Source of the DNA: Mesostigma viride
Taxonomy: Eukaryota > Streptophyta > Mesostigmatophyceae > Mesostigmatales > Mesostigmataceae
Length of the DNA: 33,420 bases
NCBI GenBank assembly: GCA_009746045.1
Contig: RPFO01000376.1
Coordinates: 1-33,420, forward strand
Direction: 5' to 3'
The notes under the pieces are model-generated. The model was not told the DNA's origin. It did no database searches and saw nothing but the letters and a program-made list of their open reading frames with translations. This document shows, one piece after another, positions 17,529 to 25,742 of the stretch. Numbering within the stretch: the first letter of the stretch is position 1; every line of letters begins with the position of its first letter. The translations under genes were made by a program, and so were the position numbers.

Positions 17529-18066
17529 CCCGGGTCCTCGGCGGATGCCATGAACGCGCACTGGCGGGCGGCGTGGCCCTTGCGCGCCTTTGCGGGCACC
17601 GCCCTGCGCGCCCTGTACACGCGCTTCAGGGGCGCCCACACGCGGTACTGGCCGTGCCGCCCACAGGCGTGCCTGGGACTGGGACATCCTCGGGGAGGCG
17701 GTCCGGTGTGTCGGGTCCTGGGTGCGTTCCTGCCTCTTCGTTGACGCCGCCATCACCCCCCCTCACGACATTGGCATTCACGACATTGGCATTCACGACA
17801 TTGGCATTCTCGTCCGTCTTGGGTTCGTACACGTGGGTGACGGTCACGTGGTTGGGGGAGATGTGCGGGGCGGACCAGTGCAGCATGTACGGGTAGTAGT
17901 ACGGATGGTACGGGCGGTACGGCGGAGCGGGAGGGCGGCGGAGGTACGGGCGGTCGTACGGCTGAGCCGCCTGCCTACGGTGCAGCGAGCAAAAGCCCCC
18001 CGTCGTCCACCGCCTGCAAGGGATACCAGAACTCGTGTAAGCGAACCCGCAGCGGCGTCTCAACAT
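17516..18066 (-). CDS. Small zinc-motif protein with a Pro/Tyr-rich middle, probably frame-broken
   Basis: From ATG 18066 the protein starts MLRRRCGFAYTSSGIPCRRW and continues with FCSLH. This Cys...Cys...Cys..His arrangement resembles the short zinc knuckles in many giant-virus proteins. A Tyr/Pro-rich stretch (RPYHPYYYPYMLHWS) and a 15-bp repeat follow. The uninterrupted frame stops at 17626. However, another frame continues with a basic, protein-like sequence to a stop at 17516-17518, and one extra base near 17692-17695 would give 184 codons. The downstream part is therefore probably real but is inferred. It converges on the cysteine desulfurase. No function is assigned. Confidence 0.5.
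17767..17810. repeat. 15-bp tandem repeat, three copies
   Basis: The unit gacattggcattcac starts at 17767, 17782 and 17797 (the last copy ends in t). On the minus strand it encodes a five-residue Asn-Val/Ala repeat inside the zinc-motif protein. Confidence 0.85.
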
Positions 18067-18116
18067 ATCGAGTCTCTCAGACAATAAAGGGTCATATTAT
18101 ATTTCCAGTTAGCTGT

Positions 18117-18764
18117 TTACTCCACCGTATCCCCCCACCCCAACTTCAATCTGTCCTTGATCAGCCGGACCACGTGCATGTACGCGGTGGGCACCAGGAT
18201 CGTGTCGGCGGCGAAGTGGTCGCCGTGCACGTCCACGACCTGCGCCCCCTGGGGCGCGGCGATGCACGCCATCTGCAGCAGGTCCGCCCCGCCGATCGCC
18301 CTCCCGTCCGACGCGTGCACGAACACGACTTTGGCCCGCTCCGGCCTCCCCTCCATGCGCCCCAGGGCGAGCAGGAAGGTCTCGGGCGCGGCCACCGCCA
18401 GCACGCCGCGGAAGAGCTCCTCCACCTCGACGAGGCCGTCCCGCGTCTTGCCGTTCAGACACTCGGCCAGGTGGGCCGCCATCTCACGGTCGCGGCTCGG
18501 CGCCGTCCACAGACTCGCGGACTGGTCGCGCCGGCTCACGCCGTCCACGTAGAGCCGGAACCATTCGGACGCCCTGACCCTCCTCAGCAGGGCGGCGTGC
18601 AGGGCGCAGTACTCGTCAAGGGTGATGGGACGGTCGTCCTCGGGGGCCGCGCCGTCCGCGGCCAGGGAAAGGAGCGCGGACAAGGACGGGGTGTCGTTCC
18701 TCCCCCTTGGCGGCGGCGCGTGCGGCCACACGTACTCGGGCAGGTCGTCCGTGTTCACGAGCAT
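18117..18764 (-). CDS. Hypothetical protein, 215 aa
   Basis: The frame is intact from ATG 18764 (MLVNTDDLPEYVWPHAPPP). The N-terminal 40 residues are Pro/Arg-rich. The remainder is mixed alpha/beta with a central helical part (ALHAALLRRVRASEWFRLYV) and a C-terminal half with strands (AKVVFVHASDGRAIGGADLL, AQVVDVHGDHFAADTILV). The HGDH and HASDGRAIGG segments might suggest a nucleotide-binding or hydrolase-like fold, but no family match is claimed. It diverges from the methyltransferase with only 23 bp between starts. Confidence 0.65.
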   Translation of the reverse strand: MLVNTDDLPEYVWPHAPPPRGRNDTPSLSALLSLAADGAAPEDDRPITLDEYCALHAALLRRVRASEWFRLYVDGVSRRDQSASLWTAPSRDREMAAHLAECLNGKTRDGLVEVEELFRGVLAVAAPETFLLALGRMEGRPERAKVVFVHASDGRAIGGADLLQMACIAAPQGAQVVDVHGDHFAADTILVPTAYMHVVRLIKDRLKLGWGDTVE

Positions 18765-18787
18765 TTTGTGTGTGCGTATATGCAAAG

Positions 18788-19720
18788 ATGGTGAGGGTAT
18801 GGCGTCACATCGACCTGTTCGCGGGCCTGGGCGGCTTCTCGTTGGGCCTCAAGAAGGTCCTCGACGTCCGCACGGTGATGGCCGTGGAGATGAACCCGAC
18901 GGCTTGCAAGGTGTACGAGATCCTGAACGACGTGGCCCCGATCTGCGACAAAATAGAGAACGTGCCCGACGAGACCATCCCCAAGGCTGACATCCTCACG
19001 GCCGGGTTCCCCTGTCAGGCGTTCAGCGCCGCCGGGCTGCAGCACGGGATGCGCGACGTACGGACGAGGGGCATCCGCCACATATTCCGATTCATCGAGA
19101 AGTCTGACCCCCGGTACGTCATCCTGGAGAACGTGCCGGCCATCCAGCGGTTCCCCGTGTTCAAGCGGATCGTGCACAACCTCCGCAAGCACGGGTATTA
19201 CGTGGCGCACCAGGTGCTGAGCACGCACCTGCACGCGGGGCTGCGGCAGAAGCGCAAGAGGGTGTTCATCGTGGCCAGCAAGAAGATGATCCCCGGCAGC
19301 TTCCCCCCGCCCGAGGTGGGCCGCACGGACAGCTTCGACTTCAAGCAGACGGCTCCGGCGCGGTACTACCTGAAACCCGGCAGCCGGATGCACAAGGTGC
19401 TCAAGGGCTCGCGCCAGGGGCAGTTCCTGTCGGCCAATTACAGCTTCGAGCCCAGGAAGGACATGGTGGCGCCGACCCAGCGCGCGTCCCAGGGCGCCAA
19501 CAAGGGGGCCAGGATCTACATCCGCGACCCGCGGGGGCTGCGCACGCTCACCGAGGAGGAGGCGTTTCGTTTGCAGGGGATCCCGCAGGGGCGGATCGAG
19601 CGGCTGAAGGCGAGCGTGAGCATGAACTCGATCCTGAAGATGGTGGGCAACAGCGTCAGCCCGCGTTTGGTGGCGAAGGTGGCCGCCGGGCTGATGGGGC
19701 TTACAGGGGCGCAAAAATAA
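18788..19720 (+). CDS. DNA (cytosine-5) methyltransferase
   Basis: C5 methyltransferases add a methyl group to cytosine in a short DNA target using S-adenosylmethionine. All core motifs are present in order in this 310-residue protein: motif I DLFAGLGGFSLGL at 9-21, motif IV GFPCQAFS with the catalytic Cys76, motif VI ENV at 114-116, motif VIII QKRKRVFIV at 154-162, motif IX near EEAFRLQG and motif X GNSVSPRLV near the C-terminus. The length is that of compact bacterial-type enzymes without regulatory domains, suggesting acquisition from a prokaryote or another virus. No partner restriction endonuclease is seen nearby, so it may be an orphan. ATG 18788 is chosen because it directly precedes motif I; upstream in-frame codons have no ATG support. 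It lies 24 nt before the next plus gene. Confidence 0.93.
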   Translation: MVRVWRHIDLFAGLGGFSLGLKKVLDVRTVMAVEMNPTACKVYEILNDVAPICDKIENVPDETIPKADILTAGFPCQAFSAAGLQHGMRDVRTRGIRHIFRFIEKSDPRYVILENVPAIQRFPVFKRIVHNLRKHGYYVAHQVLSTHLHAGLRQKRKRVFIVASKKMIPGSFPPPEVGRTDSFDFKQTAPARYYLKPGSRMHKVLKGSRQGQFLSANYSFEPRKDMVAPTQRASQGANKGARIYIRDPRGLRTLTEEEAFRLQGIPQGRIERLKASVSMNSILKMVGNSVSPRLVAKVAAGLMGLTGAQK

Positions 19721-19744
19721 TGTCAGTCTAGCAGAGAGAGACGG

Positions 19745-22700
19745 ATGCGACCGAAGAAGAGCGCGATACACGAGGGCGTGCGAGCCCTGCACCGACTGGC
19801 CCAGAAGGCGATGGACGCGCCCGAGGACACGCCGCAGCAGCGGAGGCAGAAGGCGCGCGCTCTGTCCGAGCTGCTGGTCCCTATGATGCGCGTCCACCAG
19901 GCGCGGACGGGGTCGCTGTTCGACGATCTGGACTACTACCCCCCGTACGTTCACGCGGGCTACGGAGCAGGTGAGCTGTACTGGGACGACGCCGACGCTC
20001 CCGACGCTCCCGACGCTCCCGACGCTCCCGACGCTCCCGACGCTCCCGACGCTCCCGACGCTCCCGACGCTCCCGACGCCGAGGAGGAGGAGGAAGAGGA
20101 GGAGGAGGAGGAGGAGGAGGGTAAGGAGGAGGGTAAGGAGGAGGGAAAGGAGGAGGGCGATGCCGCCGACGCTGCTGCTACTGATACTGTAACCACGTCT
20201 CCGACGGAGGGGGGAAATGAGGGGGGAAATGAGGGGGGTGGAAAAGAGGAGGGGGGTGGAAAGGAGGAGGGCGATGCCGCCGACGCCGCTGCTACTGCTG
20301 CTGCTTCCTTAAAAAAGATGAAAGAGGAGGGAGACGCCTATGTAAATTCCATGCGCGCCACTTCAGAAGGAATAGAGAAATACATCATTGACATTATAGA
20401 TATAGCACGGGATGAAGCACTGGATGCAAGCGCATGGGAAACATTGAACAAAGAAATAGAAGTATGGCATAAAAAAAAAGAGTCACTAGTCAAAAAGGGA
20501 TGGGGCGACACGGCGGACTTGGCTCTGATCGACGCGAAATCGAATCATTTGATGAATTTATTGGATGTTAATAATAGAATACGTGAGCTCAAAGATGGGA
20601 TCAGTGAACTCGAGTGGATGGGTGAGGGGGAGTCGATTGTTGAGAAGTTAGAAGAAGCTGTCAAACTCTTTGAAGACAGAGTGACGAAAATCATGAAAGC
20701 CCCCTATATGTTGGGCTTTGCCGACGATAAGCCCACAATCGAGGACTCGGAGGAGACGAAGAAGGCAAAAGCCATCGCCCTGGCCCGAAGATACGATCGG
20801 GCCAAATACCAATGGGAGATACAAAAGGGGATAGAGGTTTTGGGGGGGTTGGTCAACTCTGGTCAAAACTTGAAAGATGTGCTGGACACCCGAAGCAGGT
20901 TAATGCAAAAAATCAAACAAATCGATGACCCCAAAGGCGAGAGATCGCTTCTGACAACCACAGTAAGTAGGGCGGAACAAGCAGCAGATCTTGCGTTAAG
21001 ACCGATCCCGGAGTCAGGACTCCAGGTTTTGGAAAAGTCACTAAATGATCTCAAGAATGATATACAGCTTTTCATCCCGTATGGACAGATCCCTCAAATA
21101 GAGCAAGACGCAGCCCTGGCCAGGATGAGAAAGGCGTACGACCTTTTGCATACACACACTAATAAGATTCGCAAAGAAAACCAACACGTTTTTAAAAGAC
21201 AGGAAGAGAGGGTCGATAGGTTGCTGAAAACACCCAGAGAACGAGAAAATATGCTCAGTATACCGTTTATGCGCGATCATTTGATTGGACTCTTAAACGG
21301 TCTTCGGGGACAAGAAGGGGTTTTTCAAGATGCGTCAAGGGCGGTGTCGCAGAAACAGAGGGATGACATGATTGCGAAGGTCACGCAATTGCTAAATATG
21401 ATAAAAGCACCACCTCCGGCGGAGGAGGGGAGAGCAAAACAGATGGTGTCGATCGTATCAGAGGCAACAGATTTTTATGAGGTCCAGGATACTATACGCG
21501 CTTTTCTGGACGAGGCTCAGAGTTTTAACGAGGAAGATCGACAACTCGTTTTGAACGCGTTTGCAGACAAGGCGATTTCGTCGGATCCGCATGCGCCAAC
21601 GAATATGCGTTTATGGTTTGAGTTAGTGAGGGCCGGTGCATACGACAATATGCATTCAGGTGACGATCTCAGGGCCGTGCACGATAAGGCAATTCGCGCG
21701 ATGGATTTTTTAAATGATGCACTCGCATCAAGCAATATAAACGATAAAGCCCGCGGACTTTTGGAGGCGGACAAGGAGTTTACGGAGGGTTATATAAAGT
21801 ATATCTCTGATCATATAAAAACCCTCTCTGACGAGACCATTGATCAGAAGGAGGGAGAGGAGGAGGAGGGCAGTGAAGCGGAGGACGCTCAGGGAGTCAA
21901 GGAGGTCGGGAAGCGCAGGGACACCGCAAACGGGGGGGGGGAGGAACAAAGTGGCGAGCTGGCGCTCCTTGCCACGACCGGCTTCTCCTTGCCTGCTGGG
22001 ACAACGGCCTATATGCAACATAACACACTCCCGTCACAGCTACAAGAAGAAGTAGAGATACAAAACAGGCAGCTTGCGACAGATCTCACACAGGCTGGGG
22101 AAGTGATAGCCAGGGTGCAAAGAAACAAGCGATTTAGTGAGGAAGATGTCGCTGACCTTATGGCTCTTTACCACAGCATTGCACAGTCACAAAATTGGGC
22201 GATCGTCCCACCATTGGCAGAGATGAGGGACAATGTATTTAAACAGATTAAGACGGCGTGGTCGCAAGGAAAACGGGCAGCTCTTCCAGCGGCGACCCAG
22301 GCGGACAATCGGAAGCAGGCGATAGAAATGAAGGAGGAAATGAACAGGCGTGTGGCAAAGCGGTGGGGAGATCTGGGCAAAGAGGCGACCCAGGCGGACA
22401 ATCGGAAGCAGGCGATAGAAATGAAGGAGGAAATGAACAGGCGTGGGGCAATCTTGGCAAAGCGGTGGGGAGATCTGGGCAAAGAGGCGACCCAGGCGGA
22501 CAATCAGAAGCAGGCGGCGACAATGAAGGAGAAGGGAGCGAGGAAACAGCGAGCGAGAGATAGGCTGGGAAAGATCGCACAGACAGCATTACTTAACAGA
22601 CGGAAGTGGATGCCGGAGTATATAAAAGCCGTCAACGATATTGCGTTTTACAGTGTGGGCACGCCCTCCAAAGGCATTTCCCCAGGCCAGGCGTCTCAAC

Positions 22701-23683
22701 AGACAAGTGAGAAACGGAACAAAGTTTACGACGCCGTTCGATTCGCCCGCACACATGCCGAAAAGGTGGAGATTGATGACCCCTTACGCATCTACCTTGA
22801 CAACCGCGTGCGACGTGTGATTGATGAGATTCCTTCTAGGGCAAAGGGAGACCTATACAAATCCGCCCCAGCCGACTTGAAACATCTATTTGGGGAGATG
22901 AAAACGCCGTTAACCACCAACCTCGTGTTCAACGATGGCGAGAGTACACCCGCGCCTGGCTCCACGCGGACGAACGGCTTGTTCGAGAAGGAACTGACCC
23001 AATACCCCGTGCAAAGAACCCTGTTTGATTCACCCCCAACGCAGCCCCCCCAGCCAGCAAATACCACCCCCGCAAAGAACCCTGCACAGACGACAGCAGC
23101 AGCAGCAGCATGGTCGCCACCACCACCACCACCAGGGGGGTCATCAGGGGCATCAGCCCCTCCACCACCAACACCACCACCAGAGAAGACCACCACGCCT
23201 CCTTCCGCACAGAAGCCCCCCAGGTCGGCACAGAAGCCCGCCCCCCAGTCAGCGAAGAAGACGGCCACGCCGGTGAGGATTAAGCCGACGCCTACAACTG
23301 ACGAACAATTGGACGCACTAAAAACTCAAGGAATGGCGACAACAGAAATGCTGAAAGAGAAGATCCAGCAAAGGGCAGACGAGGGTAAAGGGGTGGGTCT
23401 TGACCGTCCAACGTGGGACCAGAAACAGGCGAATGAGGTGCAAAGATTGCTTCACCTAATGCCTCAGGGCACCACGATCGAGTACAATCGTTTAACTCAT
23501 GCCAATCAACGTGGTCAAGGTATTCAAGCGGCGATATTGAAAAACGACACAGCCCCACATCGTACACGGGGGGGGTTTGGTCGCACGACGGGGTTTGGCC
23601 AATACCGCGTGCCCTACCCGCGGTTCGACAACTTCCCCTACGAGGTGCTTCCCTCTTTGCATTGGTACGATGTGGATGGGTGA
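19745..23683 (+). CDS. Very large hypothetical protein, 1312 aa, repeat-rich and coiled-coil
   Basis: This is an intact 1312-codon frame with no frame break despite long homopolymers such as G9 at about 21932. Layout: about 70 ordinary residues; a nine-copy Asp-Ala-Pro repeat; a Glu-rich and Gly/Lys/Glu-repeat stretch to about residue 190; about 850 residues of mostly helical, charged sequence, probably coiled coils; a threefold repeat around ATQADNRKQAIEMKEEMNRR (22297-22530); a Pro/Ala/Thr/Lys-rich linker at about 23030-23290; and a C-terminal domain of about 130 residues ending WYDVDG. From about 20300 to 23060 the DNA is visibly more A+T-rich and codon choice differs from the flanks. I recognise no family. 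Size and coiled coils suggest a structural or scaffold role, but that is a guess. Start is ATG 19745, 24 nt after the methyltransferase stop. Confidence 0.85.
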   Translation: MRPKKSAIHEGVRALHRLAQKAMDAPEDTPQQRRQKARALSELLVPMMRVHQARTGSLFDDLDYYPPYVHAGYGAGELYWDDADAPDAPDAPDAPDAPDAPDAPDAPDAPDAEEEEEEEEEEEEEGKEEGKEEGKEEGDAADAAATDTVTTSPTEGGNEGGNEGGGKEEGGGKEEGDAADAAATAAASLKKMKEEGDAYVNSMRATSEGIEKYIIDIIDIARDEALDASAWETLNKEIEVWHKKKESLVKKGWGDTADLALIDAKSNHLMNLLDVNNRIRELKDGISELEWMGEGESIVEKLEEAVKLFEDRVTKIMKAPYMLGFADDKPTIEDSEETKKAKAIALARRYDRAKYQWEIQKGIEVLGGLVNSGQNLKDVLDTRSRLMQKIKQIDDPKGERSLLTTTVSRAEQAADLALRPIPESGLQVLEKSLNDLKNDIQLFIPYGQIPQIEQDAALARMRKAYDLLHTHTNKIRKENQHVFKRQEERVDRLLKTPRERENMLSIPFMRDHLIGLLNGLRGQEGVFQDASRAVSQKQRDDMIAKVTQLLNMIKAPPPAEEGRAKQMVSIVSEATDFYEVQDTIRAFLDEAQSFNEEDRQLVLNAFADKAISSDPHAPTNMRLWFELVRAGAYDNMHSGDDLRAVHDKAIRAMDFLNDALASSNINDKARGLLEADKEFTEGYIKYISDHIKTLSDETIDQKEGEEEEGSEAEDAQGVKEVGKRRDTANGGGEEQSGELALLATTGFSLPAGTTAYMQHNTLPSQLQEEVEIQNRQLATDLTQAGEVIARVQRNKRFSEEDVADLMALYHSIAQSQNWAIVPPLAEMRDNVFKQIKTAWSQGKRAALPAATQADNRKQAIEMKEEMNRRVAKRWGDLGKEATQADNRKQAIEMKEEMNRRGAILAKRWGDLGKEATQADNQKQAATMKEKGARKQRARDRLGKIAQTALLNRRKWMPEYIKAVNDIAFYSVGTPSKGISPGQASQQTSEKRNKVYDAVRFARTHAEKVEIDDPLRIYLDNRVRRVIDEIPSRAKGDLYKSAPADLKHLFGEMKTPLTTNLVFNDGESTPAPGSTRTNGLFEKELTQYPVQRTLFDSPPTQPPQPANTTPAKNPAQTTAAAAAWSPPPPPPGGSSGASAPPPPTPPPEKTTTPPSAQKPPRSAQKPAPQSAKKTATPVRIKPTPTTDEQLDALKTQGMATTEMLKEKIQQRADEGKGVGLDRPTWDQKQANEVQRLLHLMPQGTTIEYNRLTHANQRGQGIQAAILKNDTAPHRTRGGFGRTTGFGQYRVPYPRFDNFPYEVLPSLHWYDVDG
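19994..20074 (+). repeat. 9-bp tandem repeat, nine copies (Asp-Ala-Pro)
   Basis: gacgctccc is repeated nine times without change, encoding nine Asp-Ala-Pro units. A GAG-rich microsatellite and aaggaggagggt repeats follow to about 20160. The perfect copies imply recent expansion. Confidence 0.95.
22297..22530 (+). repeat. Threefold internal repeat in the 1312-residue protein
   Basis: Segments starting ATQADN recur three times, followed by KQA, MKEEMNRR-like and KRWGDLGKE parts with small insertions (GAIL in copy two). The DNA copies at about 22290, 22386 and 22488 are nearly identical, so the expansion is recent. Each encodes an amphipathic helix. Confidence 0.8.
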
Positions 23684-23691
23684 GCCGGATT

Positions 23692-23697
23692 TTTATT
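23692..23697 (-). terminator. AATAAA polyadenylation-type signal
   Basis: AATAAA on the minus strand, 15 nt past the stop of the KilA-N/RING gene, in the 29-nt convergent gap between it and the 1312-residue gene. Confidence 0.5.
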
Positions 23698-23712
23698 ATT
23701 CGATCATTCATT

Positions 23713-24636
23713 TTACACGGCCATGGAGGCGGCCGCCGTCACGGACTTTCGCGGGCTGTACACGAAGAAGGGGGGGGCTTCGGCACCGGCCATCGCCGGG
23801 CGGCACAGGGGGCACTTGACCCCCCCCTCTATCCCCACGCGCCTGGCCTCCTCCACGGCGGCGACGGCGCAGTCCACGCACACGCCGTGCTCGTGCTCGT
23901 GCCCCGCGGGGTCGAGCAGCATGTCCGTGGCCCTCGCGCACTTCCCACACGCGACCAGAGCCCCGTTGCAGCCCTTCCCCGCAGCGCGCAGGAGGGCTGA
24001 GAGGGCGTCCGCGGCCTCCTCGAAGAGCTGCCCCCCTGGCAGGGCGTGCGGGTCGTGCATGCGCGCCCGCTCCTTGCACCACTCGCCGTCGGCCTTGTCC
24101 CCCAGCACGGCGGCGACGAACCTGCGCACCTCGGCACTCTCGGCCGCGCGCGCGCGCCCGTCCACCACCCGTGCGGCAGGCAGCGCCGGCCTCCTCTCCA
24201 GCGGCGCGGAGGGGGGCTCGGCCCTCAGCCAGGTGACGAAGGGGGCGAACAGGTCGGGGTGCAGCCACACGCCCATGCAGGGCCCCTCGCGCATGAGGTT
24301 TATCACGGCGGGCAGGCGGTCGGCCTCGCACTCGCCCTCCTCGCTGCACTGGCTGCGGGGCGGGTTTATCTCCTCGGCCACCCGCTCGATGGCCTCCGAG
24401 CCCTCGTCGCACGTGAGCCAGCGCCTGTACGAGGGGGCGCCGGAGGGCCTGGCCACGGCCAGCGCGAGGGACTGCATGTGGAAGTACTGGGGCGGGCCTC
24501 TGTGGTCCAGCAGCAGCGTGACGAGGGAGGCGCCCTTGCGGAAGAGGGGATGCGCTTCCTCTCTCACCATCCACACGCGCAGATCATTGTCCTGGGCGTG
24601 CGGCCCCAGGAACCAGAAGAAGTCGGTCATCATCAT
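23713..24636 (-). CDS. KilA-N/RING protein, p28-like architecture, 307 aa
   Basis: This layout (KilA-N-type DNA-binding domain plus C-terminal RING) is that of the poxvirus p28 family, whose RING acts as a ubiquitin ligase. The KilA-N hallmark is GVWLHPDLFAPFVTWL at 122-137. The RING-like end has CGKC at 230-233, then HEHEHGVCVDC with Cys253 and Cys256, then CPLC at 275-278. The first 75 residues (MMMTDFFWFLGPHAQ and onward) may be a Bro-N- or KilA-N-like extension. ATG 24636 is chosen: three Met codons in a row, preceded by leader introns, and although the frame is open further upstream it has no ATG. The frame is intact. Ligase activity is inferred from the domains. Confidence 0.75.
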   Translation of the reverse strand: MMMTDFFWFLGPHAQDNDLRVWMVREEAHPLFRKGASLVTLLLDHRGPPQYFHMQSLALAVARPSGAPSYRRWLTCDEGSEAIERVAEEINPPRSQCSEEGECEADRLPAVINLMREGPCMGVWLHPDLFAPFVTWLRAEPPSAPLERRPALPAARVVDGRARAAESAEVRRFVAAVLGDKADGEWCKERARMHDPHALPGGQLFEEAADALSALLRAAGKGCNGALVACGKCARATDMLLDPAGHEHEHGVCVDCAVAAVEEARRVGIEGGVKCPLCRPAMAGAEAPPFFVYSPRKSVTAAASMAV

Positions 24637-24673
24637 GGCTACGGAAGCGACTAAACGTCCGCGGACGCGGCCA

Positions 24674-24812
24674 CTGGAGAAAGGGGGGACACGGACTGCC
24701 CACGACAGAAAGGGGAGGACGCGGACGGGGAGGAGGACGGGAGAGCGAGGGATTTTGGCCGCGAGTTCCCCGCAAGTGCCGTACGATCCCGGCAAACGGA
24801 CGCGCCACTCAC
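24674..24812 (-). other. Candidate leader intron 3 of the KilA-N/RING gene
   Basis: The donor reads TTCCAG/GTGAGTGG (exon end at 24813). The acceptor is CCCCCCTTTCTCCAG/TGG, ending at 24674. The 139-nt interval has a pyrimidine tract directly before the AG and lies 37 nt upstream of the ATG at 24636. Retaining or removing it does not alter the protein. Confidence 0.6.
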
Positions 24813-24899
24813 CTGGAACGACGGCAGATCCACGCCGGATGACGCGTGCGCCGGAGAAACGACGTGGCGCGCTCCTGTCCACGAACGGCCGAGCAGGGG

Positions 24900-24982
24900 C
24901 TGGAAAGGGTGCCGTCAGACGGGGAAATCGGGAGGAGCTCGCGGGCGAGTGCGAAATCGCGACGAGAACGCGAGGGGCTCAC
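24900..24982 (-). other. Candidate leader intron 2 of the KilA-N/RING gene
   Basis: The donor is CTCCAG/GTGAGC (exon end at 24983) and the acceptor is CACCCTTTCCAG (intron end at 24900), giving 83 nt. The sequence TCTGAC, a match to the CTRAY branch-point consensus, sits about 20 nt before the AG. The intervening exon 3 would be 87 nt (24813-24899). Confidence 0.6.
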
Positions 24983-25028
24983 CTGGAGCGGGAGACCACT
25001 GGGGGAAGACGACGGATTCGCGGCAACC

Positions 25029-25172
25029 CTGCAGCCACGAGGAGACGAGAAAGAACGCGCAAAACGCGAGCAACGCGTCGAGAGTTGCGTGAGGAGACGG
25101 AGGGGGCGCGTGTCGACGGGGAATGGCGAGCGATATTCGTTGCGCCTGGAAACTAGCGGGCCAATTACTCAC
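25029..25172 (-). other. Candidate leader intron 1 of the KilA-N/RING gene
   Basis: The donor is GGCAG/GTGAGT (exon end at 25173). The acceptor GTTCTTTCTCGTCTCCTC then GTGGCTGCAG ends at 25029 after a long pyrimidine tract. The intron would be 144 nt, and exon 2 would be 46 nt (24983-25028). Confidence 0.6.
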
Positions 25173-25249
25173 CTGCCAATTTCGTAGCCAACGAACGACC
25201 CTAAATTCCCTCGTCAATTTCCCACGCGGCTAGGCATCCCGCGGCTAGC

Positions 25250-25344
25250 ATCCTAATTTTCCCGAGCCTCTAATTTGTCTCCCTAATTTTCCCGAGCCTC
25301 TAATTCGTCTCCCTAATTTTCCCGAGCTTCTAATTCGTCTGCCA
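25250..25344. repeat. 30-bp tandem repeat, three copies
   Basis: The element cccgagc is at 25261, 25291 and 25321, an exact 30-bp period; the unit resembles ctaattttcccgagcctc plus a short tail. It is A+T-rich compared with its surroundings and would lie in or near the first exon or promoter of the minus-strand leader. Confidence 0.85.
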
Positions 25345-25596
25345 AAAATCCCGCCTCGCTGCCTCTGCGCACGACTTGTAATTTCATTGAATTCGGTCAT
25401 GGAGGCGTCGTGCGCAGGCGCGGAAGCGGGGCAGCGCGCGCTGGAGGGCTGATTCCCGTGGCCGTGCCGTCCGGCCATCGTCCGGGCAAGGCAGGGAACG
25501 GGCCGGGCAGAAATCGTACGCGTCGTACTCTCTGCGCCTTTAGTCCCGCGGGGCCTCGGTACGAATTCTACGACCCGAGAGCCGGCTGGGTGGACG

Positions 25597-25742
25597 GGAT
25601 TTCGGGGGGAGATTGCGGCTATCCTCTCCTCTCCTTTTTTTTTTATGACTGATGTAAAAAAGAACAGTACTAGGTAGCAACCTAGTAGAGAAGTTGTTGG
25701 GTACGCCCCCCGGGATTGCTGCAATCTCCCCCCCAAAAATCC
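25597..25742. repeat. Imperfect inverted repeat with a central hairpin
   Basis: The left arm 25597-25624 (GGATTTCGGGGGGAGATTGC and on) matches the reverse complement of 25713-25742, allowing a few mismatches and short gaps. Between the arms, at 25668-25687, TACTAGGT-AGCA-ACCTAGTA is a perfect 8-bp stem with a 4-nt loop, close to the centre of symmetry. The flanks (ggtac-containing sequence at about 25558 and 25769) look weakly related as well. This could be a MITE-like remnant or a regulatory or replication palindrome. Confidence 0.65.

Noticed and set aside
16485-17756. 423-codon minus ORF opposite the cysteine desulfurase
   Set aside because: It is the antisense shadow of a complete enzyme with all catalytic residues on the plus strand.
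18755-19954. 399-codon minus ORF opposite the methyltransferase
   Set aside because: It has no motifs and lies fully opposite a gene with every C5 methyltransferase motif.
23723-25156. 477-codon plus ORF opposite the KilA-N/RING gene
   Set aside because: Most of it is antisense to the conserved gene. Only its last 173 codons fall outside, and these are treated as a low-interest finding.
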